From the NCBI GenBank assembly GCA_040902725.1, contig JBBDWU010000044.1, positions 1 through 64,000 of the forward strand: 64,000 nt of DNA. The letters are read 5' to 3'. Source of the DNA: JACVRU01 sp040902725. GTDB lineage: Bacteria > Actinomycetota > Thermoleophilia > Gaiellales > Gaiellaceae. The notes under the pieces are model-generated. The model was not told the origin of the DNA. It was given only the letters and a program-made list of their open reading frames with translations, and made no database searches. Shown one piece after another: positions 21,346 through 30,129 of the stretch (within the stretch, counting starts at the first letter, position 1; each line of letters starts with the position of its first letter). A program made the position numbers and the translations under genes.

Positions 21346-22640
21346 CCCGCGACGTACGTGGGGAAGCCGCGGTAGCCCGGGTAGAGCGGCCGGCGCTCGC
21401 AGAGCGCTTCCGTCCTCGCCTGCAGGGCGGCCAGGTCGGCCCCGGCGGCGGCGAGCGCGCCGCCGATGATGCGGCCGACCTCGCGGAAGTCCTCCTCGTC
21501 GAAGCCTCGCATGGTCGCCGCGGGCGTTCCGATCCGGATGCCCGACGCCACGGTCGGCGGCTGCTCGTCGAACGGGACGGTGTTGCGGTTGACGGTCAGC
21601 TTGACCTCGGCCAGGCGCTCCTCCGCGGACTTCCCGGTCCAGTCGGTCGAGCGCAGGTCGACCTGGAGCAGGTGCGTGTCGGTGCCGCCCGTGAGCAGCT
21701 CAAGCCCCTCCTCGATCAGGGTCTCGCCGAGGGCGTCGGCGTTCGTCCGCACCTGCCGCTGGTAGTCGCGGAAGGCCTCGGTGGCCGCGATGCGGAAGCA
21801 GGTTGCCTTGGCAGCGATCGCGTGCACGAGCGGCCCGCCCTGCATGCCGGGGAAGACGGCCCGGTCGACCGCCTGTGCGTGCTCCTCGCGGCAGAGGACG
21901 AAGCCCGAGCGCGGCCCCGCGAGCGTCTTGTGCGTCGTCGAGGTGACGAAGTCGCAGTTCGGCACCGGGTTCGGGTGCAGGCCGGCGGCGACGAGCCCGG
22001 CGAAGTGCGCCATGTCGCAGAGCAGCAGCGCGCCGACCTCGTCGGCGATCTCCCGGAACCTGTCCGTCTCGACCGTGCGCGGGTAGGCCGAGCCGCCGCA
22101 GACGATCAGCTTCGGCCGGTTCTCCTTCGCGAGCGTCAGCACCTCGTCGTAGTCGACGACGTTGGTCTCGCGGTCGACGCCGTAGTGGGCGATCGTGTAG
22201 AGCCGCCCCGAGAAGTTGACCTTGAGGCCGTGCGTGAGGTGGCCGCCGTGGTCGAGCCGGAGCGAGAGAATCGTGTCGCCCGGGGCGAGGGCGGCCATGT
22301 AGACGGCCATGTTCGTCTGGGCGCCCGCATGCGGCTGCACGTTCGCGTGCTCGGCGCCGAAGAGGGCCTTCGCGCGGTCGATCGCGGTCTGCTCGATCTC
22401 GTCCACGACCTCGCAGCCGCCGTAGTAGCGCCGCCCCGGATAGCCCTCGGCGTACTTGTTGGTGGGGACGCTGCCCACGGCCTCCATCACCGACGGCCAG
22501 GTGAAGTTCTCGGACGCGATCAGCTCGATCTGGTTCCGCTGGCGCTCAAGCTCGCGCCCGAGCAGGGCCGCGATCTCGGGGTCGACGGCCTCGAGGCCCG
22601 CGCTGCGCAGCTGCTCCAGGGTCTCTTGCGCTACGGCCAT
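21342..22640 (-). CDS. glyA: serine hydroxymethyltransferase
   Basis: 432-residue PLP enzyme interconverting serine and glycine and loading tetrahydrofolate with one-carbon units. The PLP-lysine motif is [13 protein letters not shown], and the N-terminal [10 protein letters not shown] and [16 protein letters not shown] motifs are standard. The ATG at 22640 is chosen because it gives the family-standard N-terminus; the frame is open much further upstream but nothing there looks coding. It is divergent from the small secreted protein at 22671. Confidence 0.97.
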   Translation of the reverse strand: MAVAQETLEQLRSAGLEAVDPEIAALLGRELERQRNQIELIASENFTWPSVMEAVGSVPTNKYAEGYPGRRYYGGCEVVDEIEQTAIDRAKALFGAEHANVQPHAGAQTNMAVYMAALAPGDTILSLRLDHGGHLTHGLKVNFSGRLYTIAHYGVDRETNVVDYDEVLTLAKENRPKLIVCGGSAYPRTVETDRFREIADEVGALLLCDMAHFAGLVAAGLHPNPVPNCDFVTSTTHKTLAGPRSGFVLCREEHAQAVDRAVFPGMQGGPLVHAIAAKATCFRIAATEAFRDYQRQVRTNADALGETLIEEGLELLTGGTDTHLLQVDLRSTDWTGKSAEERLAEVKLTVNRNTVPFDEQPPTVASGIRIGTPAATMRGFDEEDFREVGRIIGGALAAAGADLAALQARTEALCERRPLYPGYRGFPTYVAG

Positions 22641-22670
22641 GAAGAGAAAGCGTACTAGGGGTGAACGGTC

Positions 22671-23288
22671 ATGAGCGGACGAGTGAGCGGGCTCGCTCTC
22701 ATCGCGGCACTCGCACTCTCGGGCGTCGTCCGAAGCGCCGTCGCCACCCCGACTCCGACGGTGGCTCCTTCGATCTGCACGCGCTTCAGCGCCGCGTTCT
22801 GGATCGAGTTCGGCGTCTGGGGCGGGCCGGGGACGCCACACCGCCTCCGCGAACATTTCGCGCTGGTCGGCTCGCGGGGGGCGAGCAGACCCGGCGGCTA
22901 CGTGATCTACGGTTCGGCGACTCCCACCAGGGTCGCCCGCGACGCTTCGTGCCGTCCAACACGCCTCGCGGCGAACCCCGACGACCGGAAGCTGTCGCAG
23001 CCCTACTCCTACCGGCCGGCCGGAGACAACGTCTACTTCACCAGGGGCCGTGACCGGTTGCTCGGCACGCAGCTCCACATCCGGTCCTTTGACGCCGTTG
23101 TCCAGCATGATGCCGTCGGGGTGACGTTCATCTGCGCCGTGCCGGGCGAGGTGACCGTCTTCATGACGGAGGTTGCGGACGGGCAGTACTTCAGCGCCCG
23201 GATCGGGCGCGAGCTGTTCGGCACCGCGGTGCTCCGCACGGGGCGTCCGTCGACCCTCCGCATCTCGAAGCGGTGCGAGCAGCGCTAG
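22671..23288 (+). CDS. secreted hypothetical protein
   Basis: 205 residues with a signal peptide (about 25 residues, ending near SAVA) and four or more cysteines in the mature part, so probably exported and disulfide-bonded. No domain recognised. A purine-rich AGGGGTG lies upstream of the ATG. It interrupts an otherwise minus-strand block between glyA and tsaC, a hint of later insertion. Confidence 0.65.
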   Translation: MSGRVSGLALIAALALSGVVRSAVATPTPTVAPSICTRFSAAFWIEFGVWGGPGTPHRLREHFALVGSRGASRPGGYVIYGSATPTRVARDASCRPTRLAANPDDRKLSQPYSYRPAGDNVYFTRGRDRLLGTQLHIRSFDAVVQHDAVGVTFICAVPGEVTVFMTEVADGQYFSARIGRELFGTAVLRTGRPSTLRISKRCEQR

Positions 23289-23446
23289 CCTCGCTGAGGC
23301 GTTCCCGGCAGGGAGGTAGTGGCGTCGAGCCCAGCGACGCGGCGGTCGCTACTTGCGCGCCGCGGCAGCGAGCGCGATGCGTCCCCGGCACCCCCGGCCG
23401 GGCGGCCGGGCGGCCGGGCGGCCGGGCGGCCGAGAGTAGCTGACCG
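23289..23446. other. convergent intergenic region
   Basis: 158 bp between the secreted-protein gene and tsaC, both ending here. It contains the 8-bp tandem repeat described separately, and a perfect hairpin begins in it and runs into the 3' end of tsaC. No open frame looks coding. Confidence 0.5.
23396..23432. repeat. 8-bp tandem repeat, about 4.6 copies
   Basis: Four exact copies of GGCCGGGC plus a partial fifth. Each unit contains the palindrome GGCC/GCCGGC. It lies in the convergent intergenic region and could vary in copy number by slippage. Confidence 0.9.
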
Positions 23447-23459
23447 CTACGCGGTCAGC
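23439..23459. terminator. perfect 9-bp hairpin at the 3' end of tsaC
   Basis: GCTGACCGC (23439-23447) pairs with GCGGTCAGC (23451-23459) around a 3-nt loop. It overlaps the last codons of tsaC and could end or insulate transcription arriving from both sides, though no T-run follows. Confidence 0.55.
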
Positions 23460-23968
23460 CTGGCGAGCACCTCGGCTGCGGGAACGGCCCCTTCCCGCAG
23501 CACGAGCGGCGCGGCGCCTCTGAGGTCGACGACGGTCGAGGGCGTCCCGGGCAGCTCGCCGCCGTCGAGCTCGGCCGCGCAGGCGGCACGGATCTCGGCA
23601 GGAACGTCCGCCAGCCGGCGCGGATCGGTCTCGCCGTGGCGGTTGGCGCTCGTGGCGAGCACGGCACCGACGGCGCGGACGGCGGCCGCCGCGTCCGGGG
23701 GGAGGTCGGGGACTCGGACACCGCCCTCGGCGAGGACGAACGTGAACGGGCCCGGAAGCAGGTGGCGGGCACGGTCGAGCCCTGGCGCGAAGGCGACCGC
23801 CGCCTCGACGTCGGCGAAGACGAGCGCGATCGGCTGGGGCGCCTCGCGCCCCTTCAGCTCCGCGATCCGCCGCGCCGCCTCCTCGGTGTTCGGCCCGCAG
23901 AGCCCGTAGACGGTATCGGTGGGCAGGATCACGAGCTCGCCCGCACGGAGTGCCTCCGACGCGTTCAC
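23447..23968 (-). CDS. tsaC: threonylcarbamoyl-AMP synthase (TsaC/YrdC type)
   Basis: 173-residue enzyme making threonylcarbamoyl-AMP for the universal t6A37 modification of ANN-decoding tRNAs. The N-terminal LPTDTVYGL and the LKGREAPQPIALVF motif are family hallmarks. It is the short form without the Sua5 C-terminal domain. The GTG at 23968 overlaps the stop of the PIN toxin gene (GTGA), so an essential tRNA-modification gene is translationally coupled to a toxin gene. Confidence 0.92.
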   Translation of the reverse strand: MNASEALRAGELVILPTDTVYGLCGPNTEEAARRIAELKGREAPQPIALVFADVEAAVAFAPGLDRARHLLPGPFTFVLAEGGVRVPDLPPDAAAAVRAVGAVLATSANRHGETDPRRLADVPAEIRAACAAELDGGELPGTPSTVVDLRGAAPLVLREGAVPAAEVLARLTA

Positions 23969-24360
23969 GCGCCGTAGACGGTCCAGCCGAGAGCGCGCGC
24001 CGCGTCCGCCTGACGCCGGTCGTACGTGAGAAACGGCACGGCACCTCGGAGGGGCTCGGCGGCGCCGAGGTGCAGCGCGTCGAGCGAGCGCACCCCCGTG
24101 GCCTCCGCGATCACCGCGGCGCGCTGGCACGCGGCGTCGTCAACCTCCACGATCGTGAACTCGTCCCAGTCCCGGGCGAACTGCGCCCGTGCGGGCGCGA
24201 GTTGCTCGCCTTCGAGCTCCAGCGCCAGTCGCCGACGAACCTCGACCAGCGCGAGTCGCGCAGTCGTCGGCTCGGACGCTCCGCACACCAACTCTCGGCA
24301 CTCCTCGCGTTCCGGCTCGTCGAGATAGAGCTTGAGGAATGCGCTCGCGTCGACGTACAC
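23965..24360 (-). CDS. PIN-domain toxin (VapC type)
   Basis: 131-residue putative ribonuclease. The four acidic residues expected of a PIN active site are at D4, E40, D94 and D114 (MYVDAS, LVEV, SLDALH, TYDRRQ), so it looks active. It starts at a GTG just after the antitoxin stop and its own stop overlaps the tsaC start. VapC toxins cut tRNA or rRNA; the target here is unknown. Confidence 0.85.
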   Translation of the reverse strand: MYVDASAFLKLYLDEPEREECRELVCGASEPTTARLALVEVRRRLALELEGEQLAPARAQFARDWDEFTIVEVDDAACQRAAVIAEATGVRSLDALHLGAAEPLRGAVPFLTYDRRQADAARALGWTVYGA

Positions 24361-24361
24361 G

Positions 24362-24625
24362 TCAGAACCGGTCGGCCCGGTCCTCGTCCATCATCTCCTG
24401 GATCGTCCGCTTCGCCTTATACGTCTTCCAGGGCCCGCGGACGCCTCCCGGCCGCTTCGGCGGCGTGATCCAGCCCTCCGCGATGCCGCGCTGGATCGGC
24501 GACAGCGGCTGGAGCTGCGCCTTCGGCTTGCCGCGCTCGGTGATGACGATCGACTCGCCCTCCGCGGCTCGTTCGACGAGCTCGGAGAGGCGCGCCTTCA
24601 GCTCCCTGATCCCGACAGACTGCAT
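24362..24625 (-). CDS. antitoxin, Phd/YefM-VapB type
   Basis: 87 residues. The first half (SVGIRELKARLSELVERAAEGESIVITERGKPKAQL) is a classic Phd/YefM-fold DNA-binding domain; the C-terminal half, rich in charged residues, should wrap the toxin. It is 1 nt from the PIN toxin gene. Antitoxins of this kind repress their own promoter, which is visible just upstream. Confidence 0.88.
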   Translation of the reverse strand: MQSVGIRELKARLSELVERAAEGESIVITERGKPKAQLQPLSPIQRGIAEGWITPPKRPGGVRGPWKTYKAKRTIQEMMDEDRADRF

Positions 24626-24631
24626 GAGGAC

Positions 24632-24660
24632 ACTCTATCCGCTGGATGTAGTCACGTCAA
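24632..24660 (-). promoter_or_regulatory. promoter of the vapBC-tsaC unit, leaderless
   Basis: On the minus strand TTGACG (24655-24660) and TAGAGT (24632-24637) are spaced by exactly 17 bp, close to the housekeeping consensus. The antitoxin ATG begins 7 bases after the -10 hexamer, so the transcript probably starts at or next to the ATG. Confidence 0.75.
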
Positions 24661-24665
24661 TCGTC

Positions 24666-25433
24666 TTAAGTGGACACTCCCCTGCCTTCGACGACGCGCT
24701 CGCGGCCGGCCAGGTCGCGCGTCACCCGGACGTCCACGTAACCGAGCGCCTCGAGATCGACCGGCCTCTCGCCGATCTCGAGCACGAGCCACGTCGTCCG
24801 CGCGACCCGCGCCAGCTCCTCGTGCAGCCCCGTCCCGACGAGCGCCTGCCGCGGCTCCCAGTCGTGCACCTCGGGCTCGAGGGTCTCGATCTCGGCCGGC
24901 GAGACGTAGGGCGGGTTGGAGACGACCAGGTCCCAGCCCTCCGCCGCCGCCTCGAAGCCGCCCTCGCGCAGCTCCACGGCCAGCCCGAGCCGCTCCGCGT
25001 TCTCGCGCGCGAGGGCAAGCGCTGCCGGTGATGCATCCACTCCGGTTACACGCGCGCGCGGGAGCTCGTCGGCCAGAGCGAGGGCGATCGCTCCCGAGCC
25101 GACGCCGACGTCGAGCACGCGCGGCTCGCCCGTTCCCGCCAGCACGGCGAGGCAGCGCTCGACCACGATCTCCGTTTCGGGCCGCGGGACGAGAGCGCGG
25201 CTGTCGGTGCGCAGCACGAGCCGCCGGAAGCCCCACTCGCCGAGCACGTAGGCGAGCGGCTCCCTACGCAGGCGCCGCTCGACCAGCGGCCCCAGCAGCG
25301 CCTCGTCCACCTCCGCGTCGGCCGTGTACACGGACGTCCGTGTGCCGCCGAGCACGTGGGCGACGAGCAGCTCCGCGTCGACGCGCGGGTCCGGGACGCC
25401 CGCGCCGGCGAGCTTCCGCTCGACCCAGTCCAC
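24666..25433 (-). CDS. prmC: peptide chain release factor N5-glutamine methyltransferase
   Basis: 255-residue SAM-dependent enzyme methylating the Gln of the GGQ motif in release factors. The SAM-binding VLDVGVGSGAIAL and catalytic NPPY (residues 173-176) are clear. It starts at a GTG 14 nt after prfA, its substrate gene, the usual pairing. Confidence 0.95.
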   Translation of the reverse strand: MDWVERKLAGAGVPDPRVDAELLVAHVLGGTRTSVYTADAEVDEALLGPLVERRLRREPLAYVLGEWGFRRLVLRTDSRALVPRPETEIVVERCLAVLAGTGEPRVLDVGVGSGAIALALADELPRARVTGVDASPAALALARENAERLGLAVELREGGFEAAAEGWDLVVSNPPYVSPAEIETLEPEVHDWEPRQALVGTGLHEELARVARTTWLVLEIGERPVDLEALGYVDVRVTRDLAGRERVVEGRGVST

Positions 25434-25447
25434 GGCCGCGCGCCCGG

Positions 25448-26485
25448 TCAGTCGAGTGCGCGCCGGCGCTCCTCGGCCTGGAGCCCCTCGGTCAGCTCGT
25501 CGAGCTCGCCTTCGAGCACACGGTCGAGCTGGTGCACCGTGAGCTTGATCCGGTGGTCGGTGACGCGGCTCTCGGCGAAGTTGTACGTCCGGATCTTCTC
25601 GGCCCGTTCGCCGGTGCCGATCTGCGCCCGCCGGGTCGCAGCCTCCTCGGCCTCGCGCTTCCCCCGCTCGAGCTCGAACAGGCGGGCCCGCAGGACGCGC
25701 AGCGCCTTCTGGCGGTTCTGGAGCTGCGACTTTTCGTCTTGCATCGAGACAACGATGCCGGTGGGTACGTGCGTGATGCGCACCGCGGAGTCGGTCGTGT
25801 TCACGCTCTGCCCGCCCGGGCCGGTCGAGCGGTAGACGTCGACCTTGAGGTCGTTCGGGTCGATCTCGACCTCGACCTCCTCGGCCTCAGGCATCACGGC
25901 CACGGTGGCCGTGGAAGTGTGGGTGCGGCCCTGGGCCTCGGTCGCCGGCACGCGCTGGACGCGGTGCGTGCCCGCCTCCCACTTGAAGACGGAGTAGGCG
26001 CCGTCGCCCTTGACGGCGAACACGACCTCCTTGAAGCCCCCGCCTTCGCTCGGGCTCGCCTGGAGCTCCTCGATCTTGAAGCCGCGGCGCTCGGCGTAGC
26101 GCGCGAGCATCCGCTGGAGGTCGCCGGCCCAGAGCGCGGCCTCGTCGCCGCCGACGCCCTGGCGGACCTCGACGATGACGTCCTTCGAGTCGGCCGGGTC
26201 GTGCTCGACGAGCGCGAGCTTCAGCTCCTCCTCCACGGCGCGAAGCCGCTCCTCCAGCTCGGGGACGAGCTCGCGGAGGTCGCCGTCTGCGCGCGCGGAC
26301 TCGAGATCGGTGCCGACCGCCCGCCACTCCTGGGCCAGCTTGTACGGCCCCTCGAGCTCCTTCAGCCGCCGGCCGACGTCCGCCGCCTCGCGATGGTCGT
26401 TGTAGACGGCGGGATCGGACATGCGCGCCTGCAGCTCGCCGTGCGAGCGCTCGAGCTCGGCGACGAGTTCCTCCATGTCGGCCAT
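25448..26485 (-). CDS. prfA: peptide chain release factor 1
   Basis: 345-residue class I release factor reading UAA and UAG. The codon-recognition tripeptide PAT (180-182) marks it as RF1 rather than RF2, and GGQ (224-226) is the catalytic tip methylated by PrmC. Confidence 0.97.
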   Translation of the reverse strand: MADMEELVAELERSHGELQARMSDPAVYNDHREAADVGRRLKELEGPYKLAQEWRAVGTDLESARADGDLRELVPELEERLRAVEEELKLALVEHDPADSKDVIVEVRQGVGGDEAALWAGDLQRMLARYAERRGFKIEELQASPSEGGGFKEVVFAVKGDGAYSVFKWEAGTHRVQRVPATEAQGRTHTSTATVAVMPEAEEVEVEIDPNDLKVDVYRSTGPGGQSVNTTDSAVRITHVPTGIVVSMQDEKSQLQNRQKALRVLRARLFELERGKREAEEAATRRAQIGTGERAEKIRTYNFAESRVTDHRIKLTVHQLDRVLEGELDELTEGLQAEERRRALD

Positions 26486-26500
26486 TAGTGCCCCCTCGGC

Positions 26501-26932
26501 CTAGAGTAGACGGGCGTTGAGCTGCAGCTCGACGTTCCCGGCGAGCGCCTTCGAGACCGGGCAGTTCTCCTTGGCGGTCTCGGCCGCCTCGCGGAAAGCG
26601 TCCGCGTCCAGGCCCGGGACGGTGCCCTGCACGTCGAGCACGCTGCGCGTGATGCCGGTGCCCGGCACGAATGTCACGGTCGCGGTCGTGGAAAGGCTCT
26701 CGGGCGGGTGGCCGGTCTTCGCCAGCGCGCCCGACAGCGCCATCGAGAAGCACGAGGCATGGGCCGCGGCGATCAGCTCCTCCGGGCTCGTGCGCCCGTC
26801 GGGCTCCTCGGCGCGCGACGCCCACGTCACCGTCAGCGGACCGAACGCGCCGCTGCCGACGCTCTCGATCGTCCCTCCGCCGTGGATCAGATCGCCGCTC
26901 CAGGTGACCTCGGCTCTGCGCTCTGTTGCCAC
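26501..26932 (-). CDS. osmC: OsmC-family peroxiredoxin (copy 1)
   Basis: 143-residue thiol peroxidase that reduces organic hydroperoxides. The two catalytic cysteines are C61 (AAHASCFSM) and C124 (KENCPVSKAL). It begins with GTG immediately after the stop of a second osmC gene, with GAGGAGG just upstream. A tandem paralogue of the next gene. Confidence 0.92.
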   Translation of the reverse strand: MATERRAEVTWSGDLIHGGGTIESVGSGAFGPLTVTWASRAEEPDGRTSPEELIAAAHASCFSMALSGALAKTGHPPESLSTTATVTFVPGTGITRSVLDVQGTVPGLDADAFREAAETAKENCPVSKALAGNVELQLNARLL

Positions 26933-27364
26933 CTACACCACCTCCTCGAGCTCGACGGTAACGGTCGCGCTCCCTCGGATCAGCGCGGAGATCGGACAGC
27001 CGGCGTCGGCCGCCTCGATCGCCTCTTTCGAGATGCCCGCCCCACGCACGGTGAGCGCCGAGGAGACGACCCTGTGCCCGGTGCCCCCGACCTCGTCGAT
27101 GACCACTTCCGCGCGAACCGTCAGCCGCTCCGGCGGCGTCTTCACGCGGGTGAGCTCGGCCGCGAGCGACATCGAGAAGCACGCGGCGTGGGCCGCGGCG
27201 ATCAGCTCCTCCGGGCTCGTCTCGCCGTTCGGCGAGCCGATCCGCGTCGGCTCCGAGTACGGCAGCCCCACGAACGCGCCGCTCGTGGCGGCTGTGATCG
27301 CACCCCGCCCGCGCGCGGAGCTCCCCTCCCAGACCACTTCGGCTTCACGCGCGGCGCGGGGCAT
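26933..27364 (-). CDS. OsmC-family peroxiredoxin (copy 2)
   Basis: 143 residues, same length and fold as the adjacent copy, with cysteines C62 (AAHAACFSM) and C123 (DAGCPISAL). The SPEELIAAAHA core is almost identical in both, while the N- and C-terminal thirds have diverged, so the duplication is not recent. The two could work as separate substrates' enzymes or as a heterodimer. Confidence 0.92.
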   Translation of the reverse strand: MPRAAREAEVVWEGSSARGRGAITAATSGAFVGLPYSEPTRIGSPNGETSPEELIAAAHAACFSMSLAAELTRVKTPPERLTVRAEVVIDEVGGTGHRVVSSALTVRGAGISKEAIEAADAGCPISALIRGSATVTVELEEVV

Positions 27365-27368
27365 GACC

Positions 27369-28286
27369 CTAAGCCATCACTTCGACTTTGCGCTCTTCCT
27401 CCGAGAGGTCGCCCTCGAGCCGCAGCACTTCCTCGAGCGCGCGGATCGAGACCTCGATCTGATCGGGCGTCGGCTCGCGGGTCGTCAGCCGCTGGAGCCA
27501 GAGGCCGGGCGCGAGCAGCGTCATCAGCAGCCGGTTGTCCTGGTGCTTGCCCGCATAGCGGATCAGCTCATAGGCGAGCCCCGCGATCACGGGCAAGAGC
27601 AGGATGCGGCTCGTGATCAGCCAGTACCAGACCGGCCGCCCGAAGAAGGCGAAGACGAAGATCGCGATCACCATCACCCAGAGCAGGAACGCCGTGCCGC
27701 AGCGGGGATGGATGAGGCTGTGGCGGGCGACCCGGTCCGGCGTGAGCTCGTCGCCGGCCTCGAGCGCGTTGATCGTCTTGTGCTCGGCGCCGTGGTACTG
27801 GAACACGCGCTTCAGGTCGGGCAGCAGCGAGATCAGCAGGATGTAGGCGACGAAGAACGTGACGCGGATGACCCCCTCGATGACGACGAAGGCGCCGGTA
27901 GTCTCGATCGGCAGCCAGTTCGTGATCAGGGCGGGCGTGACCTTGAAGAGCATGATCGCGAAGCCGATCGCGAGCGCGAACGCGAAGATCATCGCGCCGC
28001 GCGAGAGCTCCGTCGAGACCTCCTCGCCGTCCTCTCCTTCCTGCTGCGCGGCGTAGTTGGCGGAGATGCCGAGGGCGCGGAAGCCGATCGCGAGCGACTC
28101 GCCGAGCGCGATTACGCCGCGGATGACGGGCAGCCGGAAGACCCGGTGCCGGGCCATCGGGCTCGAGATCGGGAAGTTGACGTCCGCGATGGCGCCGTTC
28201 GGCTTGCGGACGGCGAGCGCCCAGTTCGACGGCGAGCGCATCATCACGCCCTCGAGCACGGCCTGCCCCCCGATCGTTGCGGCCAT
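27369..28286 (-). CDS. DUF1385 family membrane protein
   Basis: 305 residues with the DUF1385 marks GGQAVLEGVMMR at the N-terminus and YHGAEHKTINALE in the middle, plus about five membrane helices and a charged C-terminal tail. The family is often encoded beside rpmE and prfA; its function is unknown. It lies 15 nt after rpmE. Confidence 0.9.
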   Translation of the reverse strand: MAATIGGQAVLEGVMMRSPSNWALAVRKPNGAIADVNFPISSPMARHRVFRLPVIRGVIALGESLAIGFRALGISANYAAQQEGEDGEEVSTELSRGAMIFAFALAIGFAIMLFKVTPALITNWLPIETTGAFVVIEGVIRVTFFVAYILLISLLPDLKRVFQYHGAEHKTINALEAGDELTPDRVARHSLIHPRCGTAFLLWVMVIAIFVFAFFGRPVWYWLITSRILLLPVIAGLAYELIRYAGKHQDNRLLMTLLAPGLWLQRLTTREPTPDQIEVSIRALEEVLRLEGDLSEEERKVEVMA

Positions 28287-28301
28287 TGGCTTCGCGCCGC
28301 G

Positions 28302-28520
28302 CTACGCGCGGCGGGCTTCGCCGGAGCGCTCGAGGCGCCGCTGGAAGCGCTCCACCCGGCCGCCGGTGTCGACGAGCTTCTGCTTACCCGTGTAGAACGG
28401 GTGGCAGGCGGAGCAGATCTCGACGTGCAGGTCGGACTTGGTCGAGCGCGTCTCGAACGTGTTGCCACACGCGCAGTGCACGGTGGCCATGACGTACTCG
28501 GGGTGGATGCCTTCCTTCAT
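28302..28520 (-). CDS. rpmE: 50S ribosomal protein L31, zinc-binding form
   Basis: 72 residues starting [10 protein letters not shown]. The four zinc ligands of the C+ form are present (C16, C18, C36, C39). The ATG overlaps the TGA of the upstream dehydratase-like gene (ATGA), so synthesis of a ribosomal protein is coupled to that gene. The C-terminus is a short basic tail. Confidence 0.97.
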   Translation of the reverse strand: MKEGIHPEYVMATVHCACGNTFETRSTKSDLHVEICSACHPFYTGKQKLVDTGGRVERFQRRLERSGEARRA

Positions 28521-29440
28521 CGCGAGGCCAGAATAGCAGAGGCAGTTTGGGCCGCTACGTTGCCACCAGAGACAACAGCGACGGTCTTTCCACCGCCTGT
28601 TTTCCCGGCCAGAAGCGCCGCCACGGCTACCGCTCCGGCGGGCTCGCAGGCGAGTTTCGCGCGCTCGTAGAGGAAGCGGAACGCGGCTGCGATCTCGTCT
28701 TCCGAGACGAGCACGACCCGGTCGACGTGGGCGCGCACCAGGGCGAGCGTGTTCGTGCCGGCGAAGGGCGCGCTCAGCCCGTCGGCCACCGAAGTCGGCG
28801 TCACGGGCACGGGCCCGCCCGCGGCGAGCGCGGAGCTCATCGCCGTGGAGAGCTCCGGTTCGACGCCCACGATGCGCGCGCGGCCCGCCGCCGCCGCCGC
28901 GATGCCGGCGATCAGCCCGCCGCCGCCGATCGGAACGACGATCGTGTCGACGTCGGGAACGTCCTCGAGGATCTCGAGCCCGACGGTGCCCTGCCCGGCG
29001 ATCGTGAGCGGCGCGTCGAAAGGGTGGACGAGCGTCCTCCCGGTCTCCGCCATGAGCTGCTCGAGGCGCGGGAAGGCCTCGGCCGGGCCCGCGGCCTCGA
29101 GGTCGACGGCCGCGCCGTACCCGCGCGTCGCAGCGACCTTCGCCGCGCTCGCCCCCTCCCACATGACGACCAGAGCATCGATCCCTTCCTGCGCGGCGCC
29201 CCAGGCGAGCGCCTGCGCGTGGTTCCCGGCAGAGATGCCGATCACGCCGCGATGCTTCTGCTCCGGGGTGAGCGACGCGAGGTTCGCGAGCACGCCGCGC
29301 GGCTTGAAGGAGCCGGTCTTCTGGAAGAGCTCGGCCTTCAGGTGGGCGCCGAGCGTGGTCGAGCGGAAGACCGGCGTGCGGTGGAGACGGCCGGCGATTG
29401 CCGCGCGCGCGGCGAGGACGTCGTCGCGGGTCACCGTCAC
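28517..29440 (-). CDS. PLP-dependent threonine/serine dehydratase-like enzyme
   Basis: 307-residue fold-type II PLP enzyme. The PLP lysine is K46 in KTGSFKPRG and the phosphate-binding loop is GGGGLIAG. There is no regulatory ACT domain, so it resembles catabolic threonine dehydratase or serine racemase rather than biosynthetic IlvA. The start overlaps the VapC-type toxin stop by 4 nt. Confidence 0.87.
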   Translation of the reverse strand: MTVTRDDVLAARAAIAGRLHRTPVFRSTTLGAHLKAELFQKTGSFKPRGVLANLASLTPEQKHRGVIGISAGNHAQALAWGAAQEGIDALVVMWEGASAAKVAATRGYGAAVDLEAAGPAEAFPRLEQLMAETGRTLVHPFDAPLTIAGQGTVGLEILEDVPDVDTIVVPIGGGGLIAGIAAAAAGRARIVGVEPELSTAMSSALAAGGPVPVTPTSVADGLSAPFAGTNTLALVRAHVDRVVLVSEDEIAAAFRFLYERAKLACEPAGAVAVAALLAGKTGGGKTVAVVSGGNVAAQTASAILASR

Positions 29441-29865
29441 GCGAGCAGGCGCTCGAACGCCGGCGTCCCCGGCACGACGTGGCGGAGGCCGCGGATGCCG
29501 GCGAACGCGCCGTCGGCCGATACCAAGGCGTCGGCGTCGCTCGCGATCGCAGCAGCGGCGAGCAACGCATCGAACGCCTTCAGGCGCGGATGCCGATCGA
29601 AGAGGCGCAGAGCAACCCGAAGCTCCGCATCGCCGACTACGAGCAGGGGCGAGAGAAGCTCAACGTAGTCCGCGGCCAACTCGACGGCCTCGCGGCGGGG
29701 ACGGCGCTTCGACCGAACGTGGACGAACTCCTGGATCACCTCCACGATCGTCGTTGCCCGGACCCGGCCATCGCGGATCGAGGCCACGAGCCCGTGACTC
29801 GCTGGTTTGAACGCGTGGTCGGCGCCGGTCGCGTACAGGAGGACGTTCGTGTCGAGGACGATCAA
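29437..29865 (-). CDS. PIN-domain toxin (VapC type), second module
   Basis: 142 residues with the PIN acidic set D5, E42, D99 and D118 (MIVLDTN, TIVEV, KAFDAL, SADGAF). It overlaps its antitoxin gene by 4 nt upstream and the dehydratase-like gene by 4 nt downstream. Predicted ribonuclease; target unknown. Confidence 0.87.
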   Translation of the reverse strand: MIVLDTNVLLYATGADHAFKPASHGLVASIRDGRVRATTIVEVIQEFVHVRSKRRPRREAVELAADYVELLSPLLVVGDAELRVALRLFDRHPRLKAFDALLAAAAIASDADALVSADGAFAGIRGLRHVVPGTPAFERLLA

Positions 29866-30113
29866 AGACCGCCGTCGAACATCTCGTCGATCTCGGCGTT
29901 GAGCTCCTCGATCGTCTCGGGAACGGGCATCGGCTCTGCCATCAGGATCCGCTCCGCTGCCCGCCGCTTCCTCTCGTCGACGGGCAGGGCGGCGTCGATC
30001 GCGTCGCGAACGACCTCGGCCACCGACGTGTTGCGCCGCCGCGCCTCCTCGCGCAGGCGCCGGTTGCGTTCAGGATCGATCAGCAGCTGGAGCCGATGGC
30101 TGAGCATGCTCAT
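29862..30113 (-). CDS. ribbon-helix-helix antitoxin (VapB type)
   Basis: 83 residues. The N-terminal MLSHRLQLLIDPERNRRLREEA region and TSVAEVVRDAI fit a CopG/RHH DNA-binding fold, followed by an acidic tail for toxin binding. Two in-frame ATGs (codons 1 and 3) are possible starts. The gene is flanked by the direct repeats listed next. Confidence 0.82.
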   Translation of the reverse strand: MSMLSHRLQLLIDPERNRRLREEARRRNTSVAEVVRDAIDAALPVDERKRRAAERILMAEPMPVPETIEELNAEIDEMFDGGL

Positions 30114-30129
30114 ACATTAGCATGCTCAT
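30103..30129. promoter_or_regulatory. direct-repeat operator at the RHH antitoxin start
   Basis: AGCATGCTCAT occurs at 30103-30113 and again at 30119-30129, 16 bp apart; each copy contains the palindrome AGCATGCT. On the minus strand a TAATGT (-10-like) lies between them. The site fits autoregulation by the RHH antitoxin. Confidence 0.65.

Noticed and set aside
23396..23432. CRISPR-like short repeat
   Set aside because: The 8-bp units are directly adjacent with no spacers; it is a simple tandem repeat.
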